Notes: generated by a model from the letters alone, not told the origin. DNA of 43,999 nt from Pseudomonas sp. TH10 (GCF_016651255.1 NZ_JAEKEG010000047.1:1-43999), one strand, 5' to 3'; shown: positions 1-9,419, counted from the stretch's first letter. Program-made: numbers and translations.

Positions 1-85
1 CGAAGGCCACGACGAATACAGCCGCGGCCAGCCACTGCGGGTTTGCCGCGAGCCATCCGGTCACGCTATCGAGCCATGGGCCCAT
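1..85 (-). CDS. DedA-type inner-membrane protein, N-terminal fragment (partial)
   Basis: Only the first 28 codons are inside the window; the gene runs off the left edge. The reading starts at an ATG (83-85 on the plus strand) with MGPWLDSVTGWLAANPQWLA, followed by a hydrophobic AAVFVVAF stretch that begins a membrane segment. This amphipathic start leading into a membrane helix resembles the N-termini of Pseudomonas DedA/SNARE-associated proteins, some of which carry a fused PAP2 phosphatase domain. The identification rests on 28 residues and family memory, so it is tentative. It is transcribed away from mpg. Confidence 0.5.
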   Translation of the reverse strand, partial: MGPWLDSVTGWLAANPQWLAAAVFVVAF

Positions 86-155
86 AAACACTACTCCATC
101 GAATTTTTATAAGCGTCCGCAGTGGGCGAACGCAGGCTTTAATACACCAACGAAC

Positions 156-259
156 CCTGTAGGAGCGAGCGTGCTCGCGATGGTCGCTAACGATAGCGAG
201 TGCTGTCTGGATCAACGCGGCGCTCGGGAAAGCATCGCGAGCAAGCTCGCGCCTACAGG
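156..259. repeat. REP-type inverted repeat pair (family A)
   Basis: Two 26-nt arms (156-181 and 234-259) are inverted copies with two mismatches, beginning CCTGTAGGAGCGAGC and enclosing a 52-nt spacer. The arm design (GTAGGAGC...GCTCGCGAT) is that of the short palindromic repeats scattered between genes in fluorescent pseudomonads. A second copy of the family lies at 25139-25232. It sits between the 3' end of mpg and the start of the leftmost gene, both on the minus strand. Confidence 0.85.
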
Positions 260-270
260 GGCTCGATTAT

Positions 271-969
271 TCAATTCAGCAGAAAATAGTCGCGGCCTTC
301 GACCTGACCGCGGCGCAACGGGTTCCGCGTGCACCATTGCGCGTAGGTCGCGTCGACGAAGCGGTACATCAAGTGTTCGTCGCGGCCGTGGGGGATGCCC
401 AAACGGGTGGTCTGGATAATGTGCAAAGGTGCGGGCCCGGTGTCTTCTACCAGAAGTACTTCGTGATCGAAACGTTTGGCGTCCCACATCGGCACTTTCA
501 GCCCGAGTGCCTTGCACAGCAAGGTCTGCCCGGCGCAGAGCTTCTGCGAAGGGCGGGCACGCCCCTGAGCATCGGGATTGTTCAACAGCATCTGCGCCAG
601 ACTCGCCGGACCACTGATGTCATCGACCCACGGATAAGCGGATTTGATCAGTACGGCGTTGCCCGGACCCTGCGCGCTGAAGTTCAGCGAATCGCCGCCA
701 CGGGCGTAATACATATAGATGTGGCCGCCATCCAGAAACAAAGCCTTACGCTTTTCCGTATAGCCAAGGGAGGCATGACTGCCTTTTTCCGCGCAGTAAT
801 ACGCTTCGGTTTCGATGATCCGCGCGCTCAGCCATAAGTCGCCAACGCGATGGCGGATGACTTTGCCGAGCAGATCTTGCGCGAGCACTTGCGCGTCGCG
901 GTCGAAAAAAGCGTCCGGGAGCCCGTGGGGCTTGAGGTCGGCGGCGGATGGGGCAGTCAGGTTAGTCAT
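271..969 (-). CDS. mpg: DNA-3-methyladenine glycosylase (AAG/MPG type)
   Basis: A 232-residue protein of the AAG/MPG fold, which removes alkylated purines such as 3-methyladenine and hypoxanthine in base excision repair. Family signatures visible are AQDLLGKV near residue 30, the catalytic-region IIETEAYY near residue 51, HASLGYTEK, a GGHIYMYYARGG block near 80, and PGNAVLIKSAYP. Length is typical of bacterial members. The start ATG at 967-969 directly precedes MTNLTAPS. It is divergent from proA across 177 bp and is a single-gene unit followed by a REP element. No defect is visible. Confidence 0.95.
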   Translation of the reverse strand: MTNLTAPSAADLKPHGLPDAFFDRDAQVLAQDLLGKVIRHRVGDLWLSARIIETEAYYCAEKGSHASLGYTEKRKALFLDGGHIYMYYARGGDSLNFSAQGPGNAVLIKSAYPWVDDISGPASLAQMLLNNPDAQGRARPSQKLCAGQTLLCKALGLKVPMWDAKRFDHEVLLVEDTGPAPLHIIQTTRLGIPHGRDEHLMYRFVDATYAQWCTRNPLRRGQVEGRDYFLLN

Positions 970-1081
970 GATGAACAGCGTTTGTCAGGGCTGATTGAGC
1001 CGTGATGATAACAATGCGCGGCTTAATTACGCCTGAACGTCGGCGATTCGTGGCTCATTTCGACCATCCGCCCGTCACCGC

Positions 1082-1110
1082 TGTTAGTCCCGAGACGCGA
1101 CAGCTATAAT
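1082..1110 (+). promoter_or_regulatory. Probable sigma-70 promoter of proA
   Basis: A perfect -10 hexamer TATAAT lies at 1105-1110, with a weak -35-like TGTTAG at 1082-1087 and 17-bp spacing. The predicted transcription start would be about 30 bp before the proA ATG at 1147. It is the best match to consensus in the mpg-proA gap. Confidence 0.55.
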
Positions 1111-1146
1111 CTGCCGCTTTCCTCTTTGCCAAGACCCCAGCAGACC

Positions 1147-2418
1147 ATGACTGAGTCCGTTCTTGACTACATGACCCGATTGGGTCGCGCCGCCCGCGAA
1201 GCTTCCCGGGTCATCGGCCGTGCCAGCACCGCGCAGAAAAACCGCGCCCTGCAGGCTGCTGCCAATGCGCTGGACGCGGCGCGCGTCGAGCTTGCCGCTG
1301 CCAATGAGCTGGATCTGGCGGCCGGTCGTGCCAATGGTCTGGAGCCTGCGCTGCTGGAGCGCCTGGCCCTGACGCCGGAGCGTATCGACGGGATGATCGT
1401 CGGCCTGCGGCAGGTCGCGGCCTTGCCCGACCCTGTGGGCGCCATTCGCGACATGAGCTTTCGGCCTTCCGGTATTCAGGTCGGCAAGATGCGTGTGCCC
1501 CTGGGGGTGATCGGGATCATCTACGAGTCGCGTCCCAATGTGACCATCGACGCCGCCAGCCTTTGCCTCAAGTCGGGTAATGCGACCATTTTGCGTGGCG
1601 GCTCCGAGGCGATTCACTCCAATCGCGCCATCGCTGCGTGCATCCAGCGCGGCCTGGCCGAGGCCGAGTTGCCTGCCGCCGTGGTGCAAGTGGTCGAAAC
1701 CACCGACCGTGCAGCAGTCGGCTCCCTGATTACCATGCCCGAGTACGTCGATGTCATCGTGCCCCGTGGTGGCCGTGGCCTGATCGAACGCATCAGCCGC
1801 GATGCCCGGGTGCCCGTGATCAAGCATCTTGACGGTATTTGCCACGTTTACGTCAGCGCTCACGCCGACCTGGCGAAAGCACAGCGCATCGCCTTCAACG
1901 CCAAGACCTATCGGTATGGCATCTGCGGTGCGATGGAGACCTTGCTCGTCGATCAAACCGTTGCCAAGGATTTCCTGCCGTCGATGGCTGCCCAGTTCCG
2001 CGAAAAAGGCGTTGAACTGCGCGGTTGCGAGCGCACCCGAACGATCATCGAGGCCGTGGCGGCCAGCGAAGACGACTGGAACACCGAATATCTGGCGCCG
2101 ATCCTGTCGATCCGCGTGGTCGACGGTCTGGATCAAGCCATCGAACACATCAACCATTACGGCTCGCACCATACCGACTCGATCGTCAGCGAAAACCTCG
2201 CCGACACCCGCCGTTTTGTGGCGGAAGTCGACTCGGCGTCGGTGATGATCAACACCCCGACCTGCTTTGCCGATGGATTTGAATACGGATTGGGTGCCGA
2301 GATCGGCATTTCTACTGATAAGCTGCACGCCCGTGGCCCGGTGGGCCTCGAAGGACTGACCTGCGAGAAGTACATCGTCGTTGGTGATGGCCAGTTGCGC
2401 GGCCAGGCGACGGTCTGA
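1147..2418 (+). CDS. proA: Gamma-glutamyl phosphate reductase
   Basis: A 423-residue ProA, which reduces gamma-glutamyl phosphate with NADPH to glutamate-5-semialdehyde in proline synthesis. It shows the aldehyde-dehydrogenase-like fold: [15 protein letters not shown] near 125, the [12 protein letters not shown] nucleotide-binding region, an [10 protein letters not shown] block, HLDGICHVY, and the catalytic-cysteine region [13 protein letters not shown] chose the ATG giving MTESVLDYM; an in-frame ATG 21 bp upstream overlaps the likely 5' leader. It opens the plus-strand run and is followed at once by nadD. Confidence 0.96.
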   Translation: MTESVLDYMTRLGRAAREASRVIGRASTAQKNRALQAAANALDAARVELAAANELDLAAGRANGLEPALLERLALTPERIDGMIVGLRQVAALPDPVGAIRDMSFRPSGIQVGKMRVPLGVIGIIYESRPNVTIDAASLCLKSGNATILRGGSEAIHSNRAIAACIQRGLAEAELPAAVVQVVETTDRAAVGSLITMPEYVDVIVPRGGRGLIERISRDARVPVIKHLDGICHVYVSAHADLAKAQRIAFNAKTYRYGICGAMETLLVDQTVAKDFLPSMAAQFREKGVELRGCERTRTIIEAVAASEDDWNTEYLAPILSIRVVDGLDQAIEHINHYGSHHTDSIVSENLADTRRFVAEVDSASVMINTPTCFADGFEYGLGAEIGISTDKLHARGPVGLEGLTCEKYIVVGDGQLRGQATV

Positions 2419-2419
2419 C

Positions 2420-3109
2420 TTGACCGACCTCGACCTGACAGCGCCGCGTACCGGCAGCGAGCCCCGGCCCCGTCGCATCGGCGTACTGGGCGGAACGTTC
2501 GATCCGGTGCACATCGGTCATTTGCGTGGCGGCCTGGAAGTCGCAGAAGCGCTGGCGCTTGACGAATTACGCCTGACGCCGAGCGCCCGCCCGCCGCATC
2601 GCAATACGCCGCAAGTGTCGGCGCAGGATCGGCTGGCGATGGTCGAGTGCGCGGTGGCCGGAGTGCCGCCGCTGGTGGTGGACGCCCGCGAATTGCAGCG
2701 GGATAAACCGTCCTACACCATTGATACCCTGGAGTTGATGCGCGCCGAAATGCCCGCCGAGACCCAGGTTTTTCTGCTTTTGGGCTGGGACGCATTTTGC
2801 GGCCTGCCCACTTGGCACCGCTGGGAAGAGTTGCTCCAGCATTGCCACATCCTGGTGCTACAGCGCCCGGACGCCGACAGCGAACCGCCGGATGCCTTGC
2901 GCAACCTGCTGGCAGCGCGTTCGGTGAGCGACCCGCTGGCCCTGAAAGGGCCGAGCGGACAGATTGCATTCGTCTGGCAGACACCGCTCGCGGTTTCCGC
3001 CACCCAGATCCGTCAACTGCTGGCCAGCGGTAAGTCGGTACGTTTCCTGGTGCCCGACGCGGTCCTGGCCTACATCGATGCGCACGGTCTCTATCGTGCG
3101 TCGAACTGA
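2420..3109 (+). CDS. nadD: Nicotinate-nucleotide adenylyltransferase
   Basis: NadD transfers AMP from ATP to nicotinate mononucleotide, forming deamido-NAD in NAD synthesis. The nucleotidyltransferase motif [13 protein letters not shown] is near residue 26, LLGWDAF near 120, and the C-terminal [10 protein letters not shown] corresponds to the ISATxIR motif. The open frame reaches back into proA, so the likely start is TTG at 2420, two bases after the proA stop, giving 229 residues; a later internal start is possible. The tight spacing suggests co-transcription and perhaps translational coupling with proA. Confidence 0.92.
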   Translation: MTDLDLTAPRTGSEPRPRRIGVLGGTFDPVHIGHLRGGLEVAEALALDELRLTPSARPPHRNTPQVSAQDRLAMVECAVAGVPPLVVDARELQRDKPSYTIDTLELMRAEMPAETQVFLLLGWDAFCGLPTWHRWEELLQHCHILVLQRPDADSEPPDALRNLLAARSVSDPLALKGPSGQIAFVWQTPLAVSATQIRQLLASGKSVRFLVPDAVLAYIDAHGLYRASN

Positions 3110-3161
3110 ACAAGGCGTGCTTCACTGATACGAATCCACGTGTCGCCAAGCCGCCGAATAT

Positions 3162-3185
3162 ATGAGCAAAACGAGTTTTATATGA
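3162..3185 (+). other. 7-codon leader ORF overlapping the rsfS start
   Basis: ATG at 3162 opens a seven-codon frame (MSKTSFI) whose TGA (3183-3185) overlaps the rsfS ATG (3182-3184) as ATGA. The rsfS start itself lacks a strong Shine-Dalgarno sequence, so coupling through this mini-ORF is conceivable, but no good ribosome-binding site precedes the mini-ORF either. It may be chance. Confidence 0.25.
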
Positions 3186-3676
3186 CTGACAAAGACCAAA
3201 CCAAAGTAAAGCGCAAAGGCACATTCAAGAGCGCCCCGCTGCCAGAGCCGGTCAACACCAATGAGCCGCTCAAAGGCGACGAACTGGTCAAACTGGCCGT
3301 AGCTGCCCTGGAAGACGTCAAGGCACAAGACATCCAGATCATCGATGTTCGCGACAAGCAGAGCATCACTGACTACATGATCATCGCCACTGGTACGTCC
3401 AATCGCCAGATCAACGCGATGCTCGACAAGGTTCGCGAAGAAGTCAAAAAGCAGGGCGCCAAGCCGCTGGGCGAAGAAGGCAAGGGCGACAGCGACTGGG
3501 TGCTGTTGGACCTGGACCTGGTGATCGTGCACATGATGACTGCCTCGGCACGTCAGTTCTACGACCTGGAACGCCTGTGGGCCGGTGCTGAGCAAAGCCG
3601 TGCGGCAGACGCCAAGCACCACAGCCCGGAAAACACCCACGAGCATTTCACCAAGCTCAACAAAGACCAGCTGTAA
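3182..3676 (+). CDS. rsfS: Ribosomal silencing factor RsfS
   Basis: A 164-residue RsfS/YbeB (Iojap family) protein, which binds uL14 on the 50S subunit and blocks joining with 30S under starvation. The conserved core is clear: VKLAVAALEDVKAQDI, VRDKQSITDYMIIATGTSNRQ, the GEEGKGDSDWVLLDL segment and VIVHMMT.ARQFYDLERLW. Compared with the compact E. coli protein it has a charged N-terminal extension of about 35 residues and a polar C-terminal tail, both usual in Pseudomonas. It precedes rlmH by 9 bp, as in many gamma-proteobacteria. Confidence 0.94.
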   Translation: MTDKDQTKVKRKGTFKSAPLPEPVNTNEPLKGDELVKLAVAALEDVKAQDIQIIDVRDKQSITDYMIIATGTSNRQINAMLDKVREEVKKQGAKPLGEEGKGDSDWVLLDLDLVIVHMMTASARQFYDLERLWAGAEQSRAADAKHHSPENTHEHFTKLNKDQL

Positions 3677-3685
3677 GGGATTGCT

Positions 3686-4153
3686 GTGCGACTGCGCCTG
3701 ATCGCCGTCGGTTCACGCATGCCCAAGTGGGTGGAAGAAGGCTGGCATGAATATGCCAAGCGTCTTCCGTCCGAGCTGGCGCTGGAACTGGTGGAAATTC
3801 CGCTCAATACCCGTGGCAAGAATGCCGACGTGGCCCGTTTCATCCGCCAGGAAGGCGAAGCCATGCTGGCCAAGGTCGGGCCGAACGAGCGGATTGTCAC
3901 GCTGGAAGTCCACGGTAAACCCTGGAGCACCGAACAGTTGGCGGTCGAACTCGACCGCTGGCGGCTGGATTCGCGCACGGTCAATTTCATGGTCGGTGGC
4001 CCGGAAGGGCTGGCGCCGGAAGTCTGTGCCCGCGCCGATCAGCGCTGGTCGTTGTCGCCGTTGACGTTGCCGCACCCGCTGGTGCGGATCCTGATCGGCG
4101 AACAGTTGTATCGTGCCTGGACCGTGCTGTCCGGTCACCCTTACCACAAGTAA
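3686..4153 (+). CDS. rlmH: 23S rRNA (pseudouridine-1915-N3) methyltransferase
   Basis: A 155-residue SPOUT methyltransferase that methylates pseudouridine 1915 in helix 69 of 23S rRNA. The start is GTG at 3686 with a clear Shine-Dalgarno (TAAGGGA) a few bases upstream. Typical features are [19 protein letters not shown] at the N-terminus and the SAM-binding knot sequence FMVGGPEGL near residue 105, followed by [23 protein letters not shown]. Length equals the family norm of about 155. It lies between rsfS and mrdA in the conserved order. Confidence 0.96.
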   Translation: MRLRLIAVGSRMPKWVEEGWHEYAKRLPSELALELVEIPLNTRGKNADVARFIRQEGEAMLAKVGPNERIVTLEVHGKPWSTEQLAVELDRWRLDSRTVNFMVGGPEGLAPEVCARADQRWSLSPLTLPHPLVRILIGEQLYRAWTVLSGHPYHK

Positions 4154-4163
4154 TCCTGCCCTC

Positions 4164-6059
4164 ATGTCTCAGCCGATCCGCATCAAGGACCACGAAAAAG
4201 ACGCACGCTTAGTGCGTAGCCGCGTCGTGTTCGGGGCCATTGCGATCGTGTTGCTGATTGGTGTGTTGATCGCGCGGCTGTATTTCCTGCAGGTGATCCA
4301 GTACGAGTACCACTCGACCCTTTCGGAAAACAACCGCGTCCACGTGCAGCCGATTCCGCCGACGCGCGGGCTGATTTTCGACCGTAACGGCGTGGTGGTG
4401 GCGGACAACCGTCCAAGCTTCAGTCTGAGCATGACCCGCGAGCGCTCCGGCGACTGGCAGCAAGTGCTCGATGTGATCGTCGAAGTGCTGGAGCTGACGC
4501 CCGAGGATCGGGTGATCTTCGAGAAACGCATGCGTCAGGGGCGCCGGCCGTTCGAGCCGGTGCCGATCCTGTTTGAACTCTCGGAAGAACAGATCGCCCG
4601 GATCGCGGTCAACCAGTTCCGCCTGCCCGGGGTGGAAGTGGTTGCGCAACTGGTTCGTCACTACCCGCAGGGCGCGCACTTTGCGCACTCGGTGGGTTAC
4701 ATGGGGCGGATCAACGAGAAAGAGCTTAAAACCCTCGATCCGGTCAACTACAGCGGCACCCATCACATCGGCAAGACCGGCATCGAGCGTTTCTACGAGC
4801 CGGAATTGCACGGTCAGGTCGGTTACGAAGAGGTCGAGACCAACGCCCGTGGCCGTGTTCTGCGCGTGCTCAAGCGTACCGATCCGATTCCCGGCAAAGA
4901 CATCGTCCTCAGCCTCGACATCAAATTGCAGGAGGCGGCCGAAGCCGCACTCGGCGGGCGTCGTGGCGCGGTGGTGGCGCTGGATCCGAAGACCGGCGAA
5001 GTGCTGGCGATGGTCAGTCAGCCGAGTTTCGACCCGAACCTGTTCGTCACCGGGATCAGCTTCAAGGCCTATGCCGAGTTGCGCGATTCCATTGACCGGC
5101 CGCTGTTCAACCGTGTGCTGCGCGGCCTGTACCCGCCGGGCTCGACGATCAAGCCGGCGGTGGCGATTGCCGGTCTCGATGTCGGGGTGGTGACGGCATC
5201 GAGCCGAGTGTTCGATCCGGGCTACTACCAGCTGCCGAACTACGACCACAAGTACCGCAACTGGAACCGCACCGGTGACGGCTTCGTCGACCTGGACACG
5301 GCGATCATGCGCTCCAACGACACCTACTTCTACGATCTGGCGCACAAGCTGGGCATTGATCGGCTGTCGGCTTATATGGACAAGTTCGGCATCGGCCAGA
5401 AGGTCTCGCTGGACATGTTCGAAGAATCCCCCGGCCTGATGCCGTCCCGCGAATGGAAACGTGCGACGCGCAAACAGGCGTGGTTCCCCGGCGAAACCCT
5501 GATCCTCGGGATCGGCCAGGGCTACATGCAATCGACGCCACTGCAATTGGCCCAGGCCACAGCGCTGGTCGCCAACAAAGGTGTGTGGAACCGTCCGCAC
5601 CTGGCCAAATCCCTCGAAGGGGTGAAGCCGATCGACGAAAACCCGATACCGGACATTGTCCTGCGCGACCCGTCGGACTGGACCAAGGTCAACCACGGTA
5701 TGCAGCAGGTCATGCACGGCGCCCGTGGTACCGCGCGTAAAGCCGCCATTGGCGCGCAATACCGTATCGCCGGTAAATCGGGTACGGCCCAGGTCGTTGC
5801 GATCAAGCAAGGCGAGAAGTACGACCGCTCCAAGGTTCAGGAGCGTCACCGCGACCACGCCTTGTTCGTCGGTTTCGCCCCGGCCGATGATCCACGCATT
5901 GTGGTGTCGGTGATGGTCGAGAACGGTGAGTCCGGCTCCGGCGTCGCCGCGCCGGTAGTACGTCAGGTCATGGACGCCTGGCTGCTCGATCAGGACGGAC
6001 GTTTGAAGGCCGAATACGCCAGCCCAATCAGTGCGGAGGCTACGGCCCGTGATGAATAA
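4164..6059 (+). CDS. mrdA: Penicillin-binding protein 2, peptidoglycan transpeptidase
   Basis: PBP2 (631 residues) cross-links lateral-wall peptidoglycan as the class B transpeptidase of the rod complex, anchored by one membrane helix (about residues 18-40). After the dimerisation domain (residues about 50-250), the transpeptidase domain carries S327-T-I-K330 in PPGSTIKP, an SND motif in MRSNDTYFYD, and KSGTAQ near residue 544. The ATG giving MSQPIRIKD was chosen; the frame reaches back into rlmH. It overlaps rodA by 8 bp, consistent with coupled production of the partners. Confidence 0.97.
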   Translation: MSQPIRIKDHEKDARLVRSRVVFGAIAIVLLIGVLIARLYFLQVIQYEYHSTLSENNRVHVQPIPPTRGLIFDRNGVVVADNRPSFSLSMTRERSGDWQQVLDVIVEVLELTPEDRVIFEKRMRQGRRPFEPVPILFELSEEQIARIAVNQFRLPGVEVVAQLVRHYPQGAHFAHSVGYMGRINEKELKTLDPVNYSGTHHIGKTGIERFYEPELHGQVGYEEVETNARGRVLRVLKRTDPIPGKDIVLSLDIKLQEAAEAALGGRRGAVVALDPKTGEVLAMVSQPSFDPNLFVTGISFKAYAELRDSIDRPLFNRVLRGLYPPGSTIKPAVAIAGLDVGVVTASSRVFDPGYYQLPNYDHKYRNWNRTGDGFVDLDTAIMRSNDTYFYDLAHKLGIDRLSAYMDKFGIGQKVSLDMFEESPGLMPSREWKRATRKQAWFPGETLILGIGQGYMQSTPLQLAQATALVANKGVWNRPHLAKSLEGVKPIDENPIPDIVLRDPSDWTKVNHGMQQVMHGARGTARKAAIGAQYRIAGKSGTAQVVAIKQGEKYDRSKVQERHRDHALFVGFAPADDPRIVVSVMVENGESGSGVAAPVVRQVMDAWLLDQDGRLKAEYASPISAEATARDE

Positions 6060-7194
6060 TTTTGATCGCATGCTCTCCAGTGAGGATGTGATGCGTCGCC
6101 GCGCGACGTTGCTGCAAAGACTGCATATCGATGGCCCGTTATTGATTCTGTTGCTGATCCTCGCCGCCGGCAGTCTGTTCGTGCTGTATTCGGCGAGTGG
6201 CAAGAGCTGGGATCTGCTGGCCAAACAGGCCACTTCGTTTGGCATCGGTCTGGTATCGATGATTGTCATTGCCCAGTTCGAACCGCGCTTCATGGCGCGC
6301 TGGGTGCCGCTCGGTTACGTGATCGGGGTGGTGCTGCTGATGGTGGTGGACATCATGGGCCACAACGCCATGGGTGCCACGCGCTGGATCAACATTCCGG
6401 GGGTGATCCGCTTTCAGCCCTCGGAATTCATGAAGATCCTGATGCCGGCGACCATCGCCTGGTACCTGTCGAAACGCACGTTGCCGCCGCAGCTCAAGCA
6501 TGTCGGCATCAGTTTGATGCTGATCGGTGTGCCGTTCATTCTGATCGTGCGCCAGCCCGACCTTGGTACGTCGCTGCTGATTCTCGCTGGCGGTGCATTC
6601 GTGCTGTTCATGGGTGGGTTGCGCTGGCGCTGGATCCTCAGCGTGCTGGCCGCTGCCGTACCCGTGGCCGTCGCCATGTGGTACTTCATCATGCACGATT
6701 ACCAGAAGCAGCGAATCCTGACGTTCCTCGACCCGGAAAGCGATCCGTTGGGCACGGGCTGGAACATCATTCAGTCGAAAGCCGCCATCGGTTCCGGTGG
6801 CGTGTTCGGCAAAGGCTGGCTGCTCGGCACCCAGTCGCACCTGGACTTCCTGCCGGAAAGCCACACCGACTTCATCATTGCGGTACTGGGCGAAGAATTC
6901 GGTCTGGTGGGCATTTGTGCGCTGCTGTTGATCTATCTGCTGTTGATTGGCCGGGGCCTGGTGATCACCGCTCAGGCACAGACGCTGTTCGGCAAATTGC
7001 TCGCTGGCGCGTTGACCATGACGTTTTTTGTTTACGTTTTCGTCAACATCGGTATGGTCAGTGGCCTGTTGCCGGTCGTAGGGGTGCCGTTGCCGTTCAT
7101 TAGCTACGGAGGAACTTCGCTGGTGACGCTGCTGTCAGCGTTTGGGGTTTTGATGTCGATCCATACCCATCGCAAGTGGATCGCACAAGTTTGA
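6052..7194 (+). CDS. rodA: RodA, SEDS peptidoglycan glycosyltransferase
   Basis: RodA polymerises lipid II into glycan strands during cell elongation, working with PBP2. The 380-residue protein is largely hydrophobic with about ten membrane helices. SEDS signatures visible are RWINIPGVIRFQPSEFMKI, VRQPDLGTSLLIL, GWNIIQSKAAIGSGGVFGKGW, FLPESHTDFIIAVLGEEFG and the C-terminal PFISYGGTSLVT. The start lies inside the mrdA end (ATGAATAA, 8-bp overlap). The gene order mrdA-rodA-mltB-rlpA-dacA forms one elongation-machinery cluster. Confidence 0.96.
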   Translation: MNNFDRMLSSEDVMRRRATLLQRLHIDGPLLILLLILAAGSLFVLYSASGKSWDLLAKQATSFGIGLVSMIVIAQFEPRFMARWVPLGYVIGVVLLMVVDIMGHNAMGATRWINIPGVIRFQPSEFMKILMPATIAWYLSKRTLPPQLKHVGISLMLIGVPFILIVRQPDLGTSLLILAGGAFVLFMGGLRWRWILSVLAAAVPVAVAMWYFIMHDYQKQRILTFLDPESDPLGTGWNIIQSKAAIGSGGVFGKGWLLGTQSHLDFLPESHTDFIIAVLGEEFGLVGICALLLIYLLLIGRGLVITAQAQTLFGKLLAGALTMTFFVYVFVNIGMVSGLLPVVGVPLPFISYGGTSLVTLLSAFGVLMSIHTHRKWIAQV

Positions 7195-7211
7195 ATAAGG
7201 TGAAGATTTCA

Positions 7212-8222
7212 ATGCAAGAAATGCGTGGCTGGGCGACTCGATACGCGCCGTGGGTCGGCCTGGTAGGCATCCTTGGCACAGCGCAGGAAGCGCTGGCCGG
7301 CGAATACGAAGGCTCGCCGCAGGTGGCCGAGTTCGTCGGTGAAATGACCCGCGACTACGGTTTCGCCGGTGAGCAACTGATGGCGGTGTTCCGCGAGGCT
7401 CAACGCAAACAGGCGATTCTCGACGCCATCTCCAGACCTGCCGAGCGGGTCAAGCAGTGGAAAGAATACCGCCCGATGTTCATCACTGACGCGCGTATTG
7501 CGCGAGGTGTGGACTTCTGGCGTCAGCACGAGGCGACACTGGCCCGTGCCGAGCAGGAATACGGGGTACCGGCACAAGTCATCGTGTCGATCATCGGCGT
7601 TGAAACCTTTTTCGGACGTAATACCGGTAATTACCGGGTGATCGATGCCTTGTCCACGCTCGGTTTCGACTATCCTCCGCGTGCCGAATTTTTCCGAAAG
7701 GAATTGCGTGAGTTTCTGCTGCTGGCCCGTGAAGAGCAGGTCGATCCGCTGACCCTCAAAGGCTCCTACGCCGGGGCCATGGGCTTGCCGCAGTTCATGC
7801 CGAGCAGCTTTCGCGCCTATGCGGTGGATTTCGACGGTGACGGCCACATCAATATCTGGAACAACCCGGACGATGCGATCGGCAGCGTCGCGAGTTATTT
7901 CAAGCGTCACGGCTGGGTGGCGGGCGAGCCTGTGGTCAGCCGCGCCGATGTGCGTGGCGACCAGGTGGACGAGGGTTTGACCACGGGCATCGAGCCGACA
8001 AAGACCGTCGGAGAGTTGCGGGCGTTGGGGTGGTCGAGTCATGATGCGCTGCGCGATGATATGCCGGTGACTGCATTTCGCCTCGAAGGCGAAAACGGCC
8101 CTGAATACTGGATGGGCCTGAAGAATTTCTACGCGATCACGCGTTATAACCGCAGCGTGATGTACGCCATGGCCGTACATCAACTGTCTGAACAGCTGGT
8201 ACAAGCACGGGGCGTCAAGTAA
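7212..8222 (+). CDS. mltB: Membrane-bound lytic murein transglycosylase B
   Basis: A 336-residue family 3 lytic transglycosylase that cleaves glycan strands to leave 1,6-anhydro-MurNAc ends. The catalytic glutamate is E131 in SIIGVETFFGRNTGNY; GSYAGAMGLPQFMPSSFRAYAVDFDGD follows. The N-terminus (residues 1-29, ending EALA) looks like a signal peptide without a lipobox cysteine, so the product may be soluble periplasmic, as for the P. aeruginosa paralogue called SltB1. The start is supported by AAGGTGAAG upstream. Its stop overlaps the rlpA start by 1 nt. Confidence 0.94.
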   Translation: MQEMRGWATRYAPWVGLVGILGTAQEALAGEYEGSPQVAEFVGEMTRDYGFAGEQLMAVFREAQRKQAILDAISRPAERVKQWKEYRPMFITDARIARGVDFWRQHEATLARAEQEYGVPAQVIVSIIGVETFFGRNTGNYRVIDALSTLGFDYPPRAEFFRKELREFLLLAREEQVDPLTLKGSYAGAMGLPQFMPSSFRAYAVDFDGDGHINIWNNPDDAIGSVASYFKRHGWVAGEPVVSRADVRGDQVDEGLTTGIEPTKTVGELRALGWSSHDALRDDMPVTAFRLEGENGPEYWMGLKNFYAITRYNRSVMYAMAVHQLSEQLVQARGVK

Positions 8223-9232
8223 TGCGGGCATTGCCTAACAATAAACCCCTGAAGCTGGTGGCATTCGCTGCGTTGGCGGTGCTGGTCGCCAGCTGCACGA
8301 CCAGCCGTTCGCCGACGCCGAAAACCTCCAATACCGCTGTGCGAGCGCAGCCGGGTCTGGACATCAACCGCGCGCACAAAGACGGCGCGCCGTGGTGGGA
8401 CGTCGACGTTTCGCGCATCCCTGATGCCACACCGACCCTGCACACTGGCCCGTACAAGGCCAACCCCTACACCGTGCTGGGCAAAACCTATTTCCCGTTG
8501 CAGGAATCCAAGACCTACGTTGCCTCGGGCACGGCGTCCTGGTACGGCACCAAGTTTCACGGTCAGAACACTGCCAATGGCGAGGTCTACGACCTGTACG
8601 GCATGAGTGCCGCCCACAAGACATTGCCACTGCCAAGTTACGTTCGGGTGACCAACCTGGACAACAACCGCACGGTGATCCTGCGGGTCAATGACCGTGG
8701 GCCGTTCTATTCCGATCGCATCATCGACTTGTCGTACGCCGCCGCGAAAAAACTCGGTTACGCCGAAACCGGCACCGCACGCGTCAAGGTTGAAGGCATC
8801 GATCCGCAGCAGTATTGGGCAGCCAAGGGCCGTCCGGCACCGTTGATGCTCAACGAGCCGCAGGTTGCGCAGAACAGCGCGCCGGTGATCACGGCGTCGG
8901 CCGGCACCGTCGAGCAATGGACGCCGCCACCGCAGCAACATGCCTCTGACACCGTCCCGGTGCCGATGAGTGCAAAAAAAAACGCTTCTGCAACAGCAAC
9001 TGGCCAGTATCTGCAGGTGGGCGCGTTCGCCAACCCGGACGCTGCAGAACTCCTGAGGTCGAAGCTCAGCGGGATGGTGAGCGCTCCGGTGTTCATCAGC
9101 TCGATCGTGCGCAATCAGCAGACCCTGCATCGGGTCCGTCTGGGGCCGATCGGTTCGCCGGGTGAAATTGCCCAGGTGCAGAACAGCGTGCGCCTGGCCA
9201 ACCTTGGTTCGCCAAGTGTGGTTACGGAATAA
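8222..9232 (+). CDS. rlpA: RlpA, septal-ring lytic transglycosylase lipoprotein
   Basis: RlpA (336 residues) is an outer-membrane lipoprotein; in P. aeruginosa it cleaves denuded glycan strands at the septum. The signal sequence ends in a lipobox VASC (C25). A double-psi beta-barrel domain spans roughly residues 98-190 (GTASWYGTKFHGQNTANGE, then VRVNDRGPF), followed by a low-complexity linker. A C-terminal SPOR domain lies at about 258-336 (YLQVGAFANPDAAELLRSKL). Start and preceding mltB stop share one base (TAATG). Confidence 0.95.
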   Translation: MRALPNNKPLKLVAFAALAVLVASCTTSRSPTPKTSNTAVRAQPGLDINRAHKDGAPWWDVDVSRIPDATPTLHTGPYKANPYTVLGKTYFPLQESKTYVASGTASWYGTKFHGQNTANGEVYDLYGMSAAHKTLPLPSYVRVTNLDNNRTVILRVNDRGPFYSDRIIDLSYAAAKKLGYAETGTARVKVEGIDPQQYWAAKGRPAPLMLNEPQVAQNSAPVITASAGTVEQWTPPPQQHASDTVPVPMSAKKNASATATGQYLQVGAFANPDAAELLRSKLSGMVSAPVFISSIVRNQQTLHRVRLGPIGSPGEIAQVQNSVRLANLGSPSVVTE

Positions 9233-9255
9233 GCAATACGTAGGACTTGATTGAC

Positions 9256-9282
9256 GATTCACCAGCGATTGGGGGGTGAATC
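9256..9282 (+). terminator. Weak hairpin downstream of rlpA
   Basis: GATTCACC (9256-9263) pairs with GGTGAATC (9275-9282) around an 11-nt loop. There is no clear T tract, so termination here is uncertain. The 187-bp rlpA-dacA gap otherwise shows no gene. Confidence 0.35.
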
Positions 9283-9419
9283 AGGTTGTTGGCTCGTCGA
9301 AGAACAAAAGCCCGGCAAGGGTGACTGGAGTGAGCAACTGAATACGCGATGGCTCGTTAGAAAGTCATCTGATTAAATTTTGCCTTAGGGCAGTTTCCAT
9401 TAGCGATTTCGAGAGACGG

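Noticed and set aside
156..259. Could the short repeats be part of a CRISPR array
   Set aside because: There are only inverted pairs, not regularly spaced direct repeats, and no cas genes are present.
1084..2514. 476-codon frame antisense to proA
   Set aside because: Shadow of the proA codon pattern; no ribosome site or known domain.
4209..6293. 694-codon open frame antisense to mrdA
   Set aside because: GC-rich Pseudomonas genes commonly leave long antisense frames open. The translation is rich in His, Arg and Gln with no recognisable domain, while the opposite strand encodes a clear PBP2.
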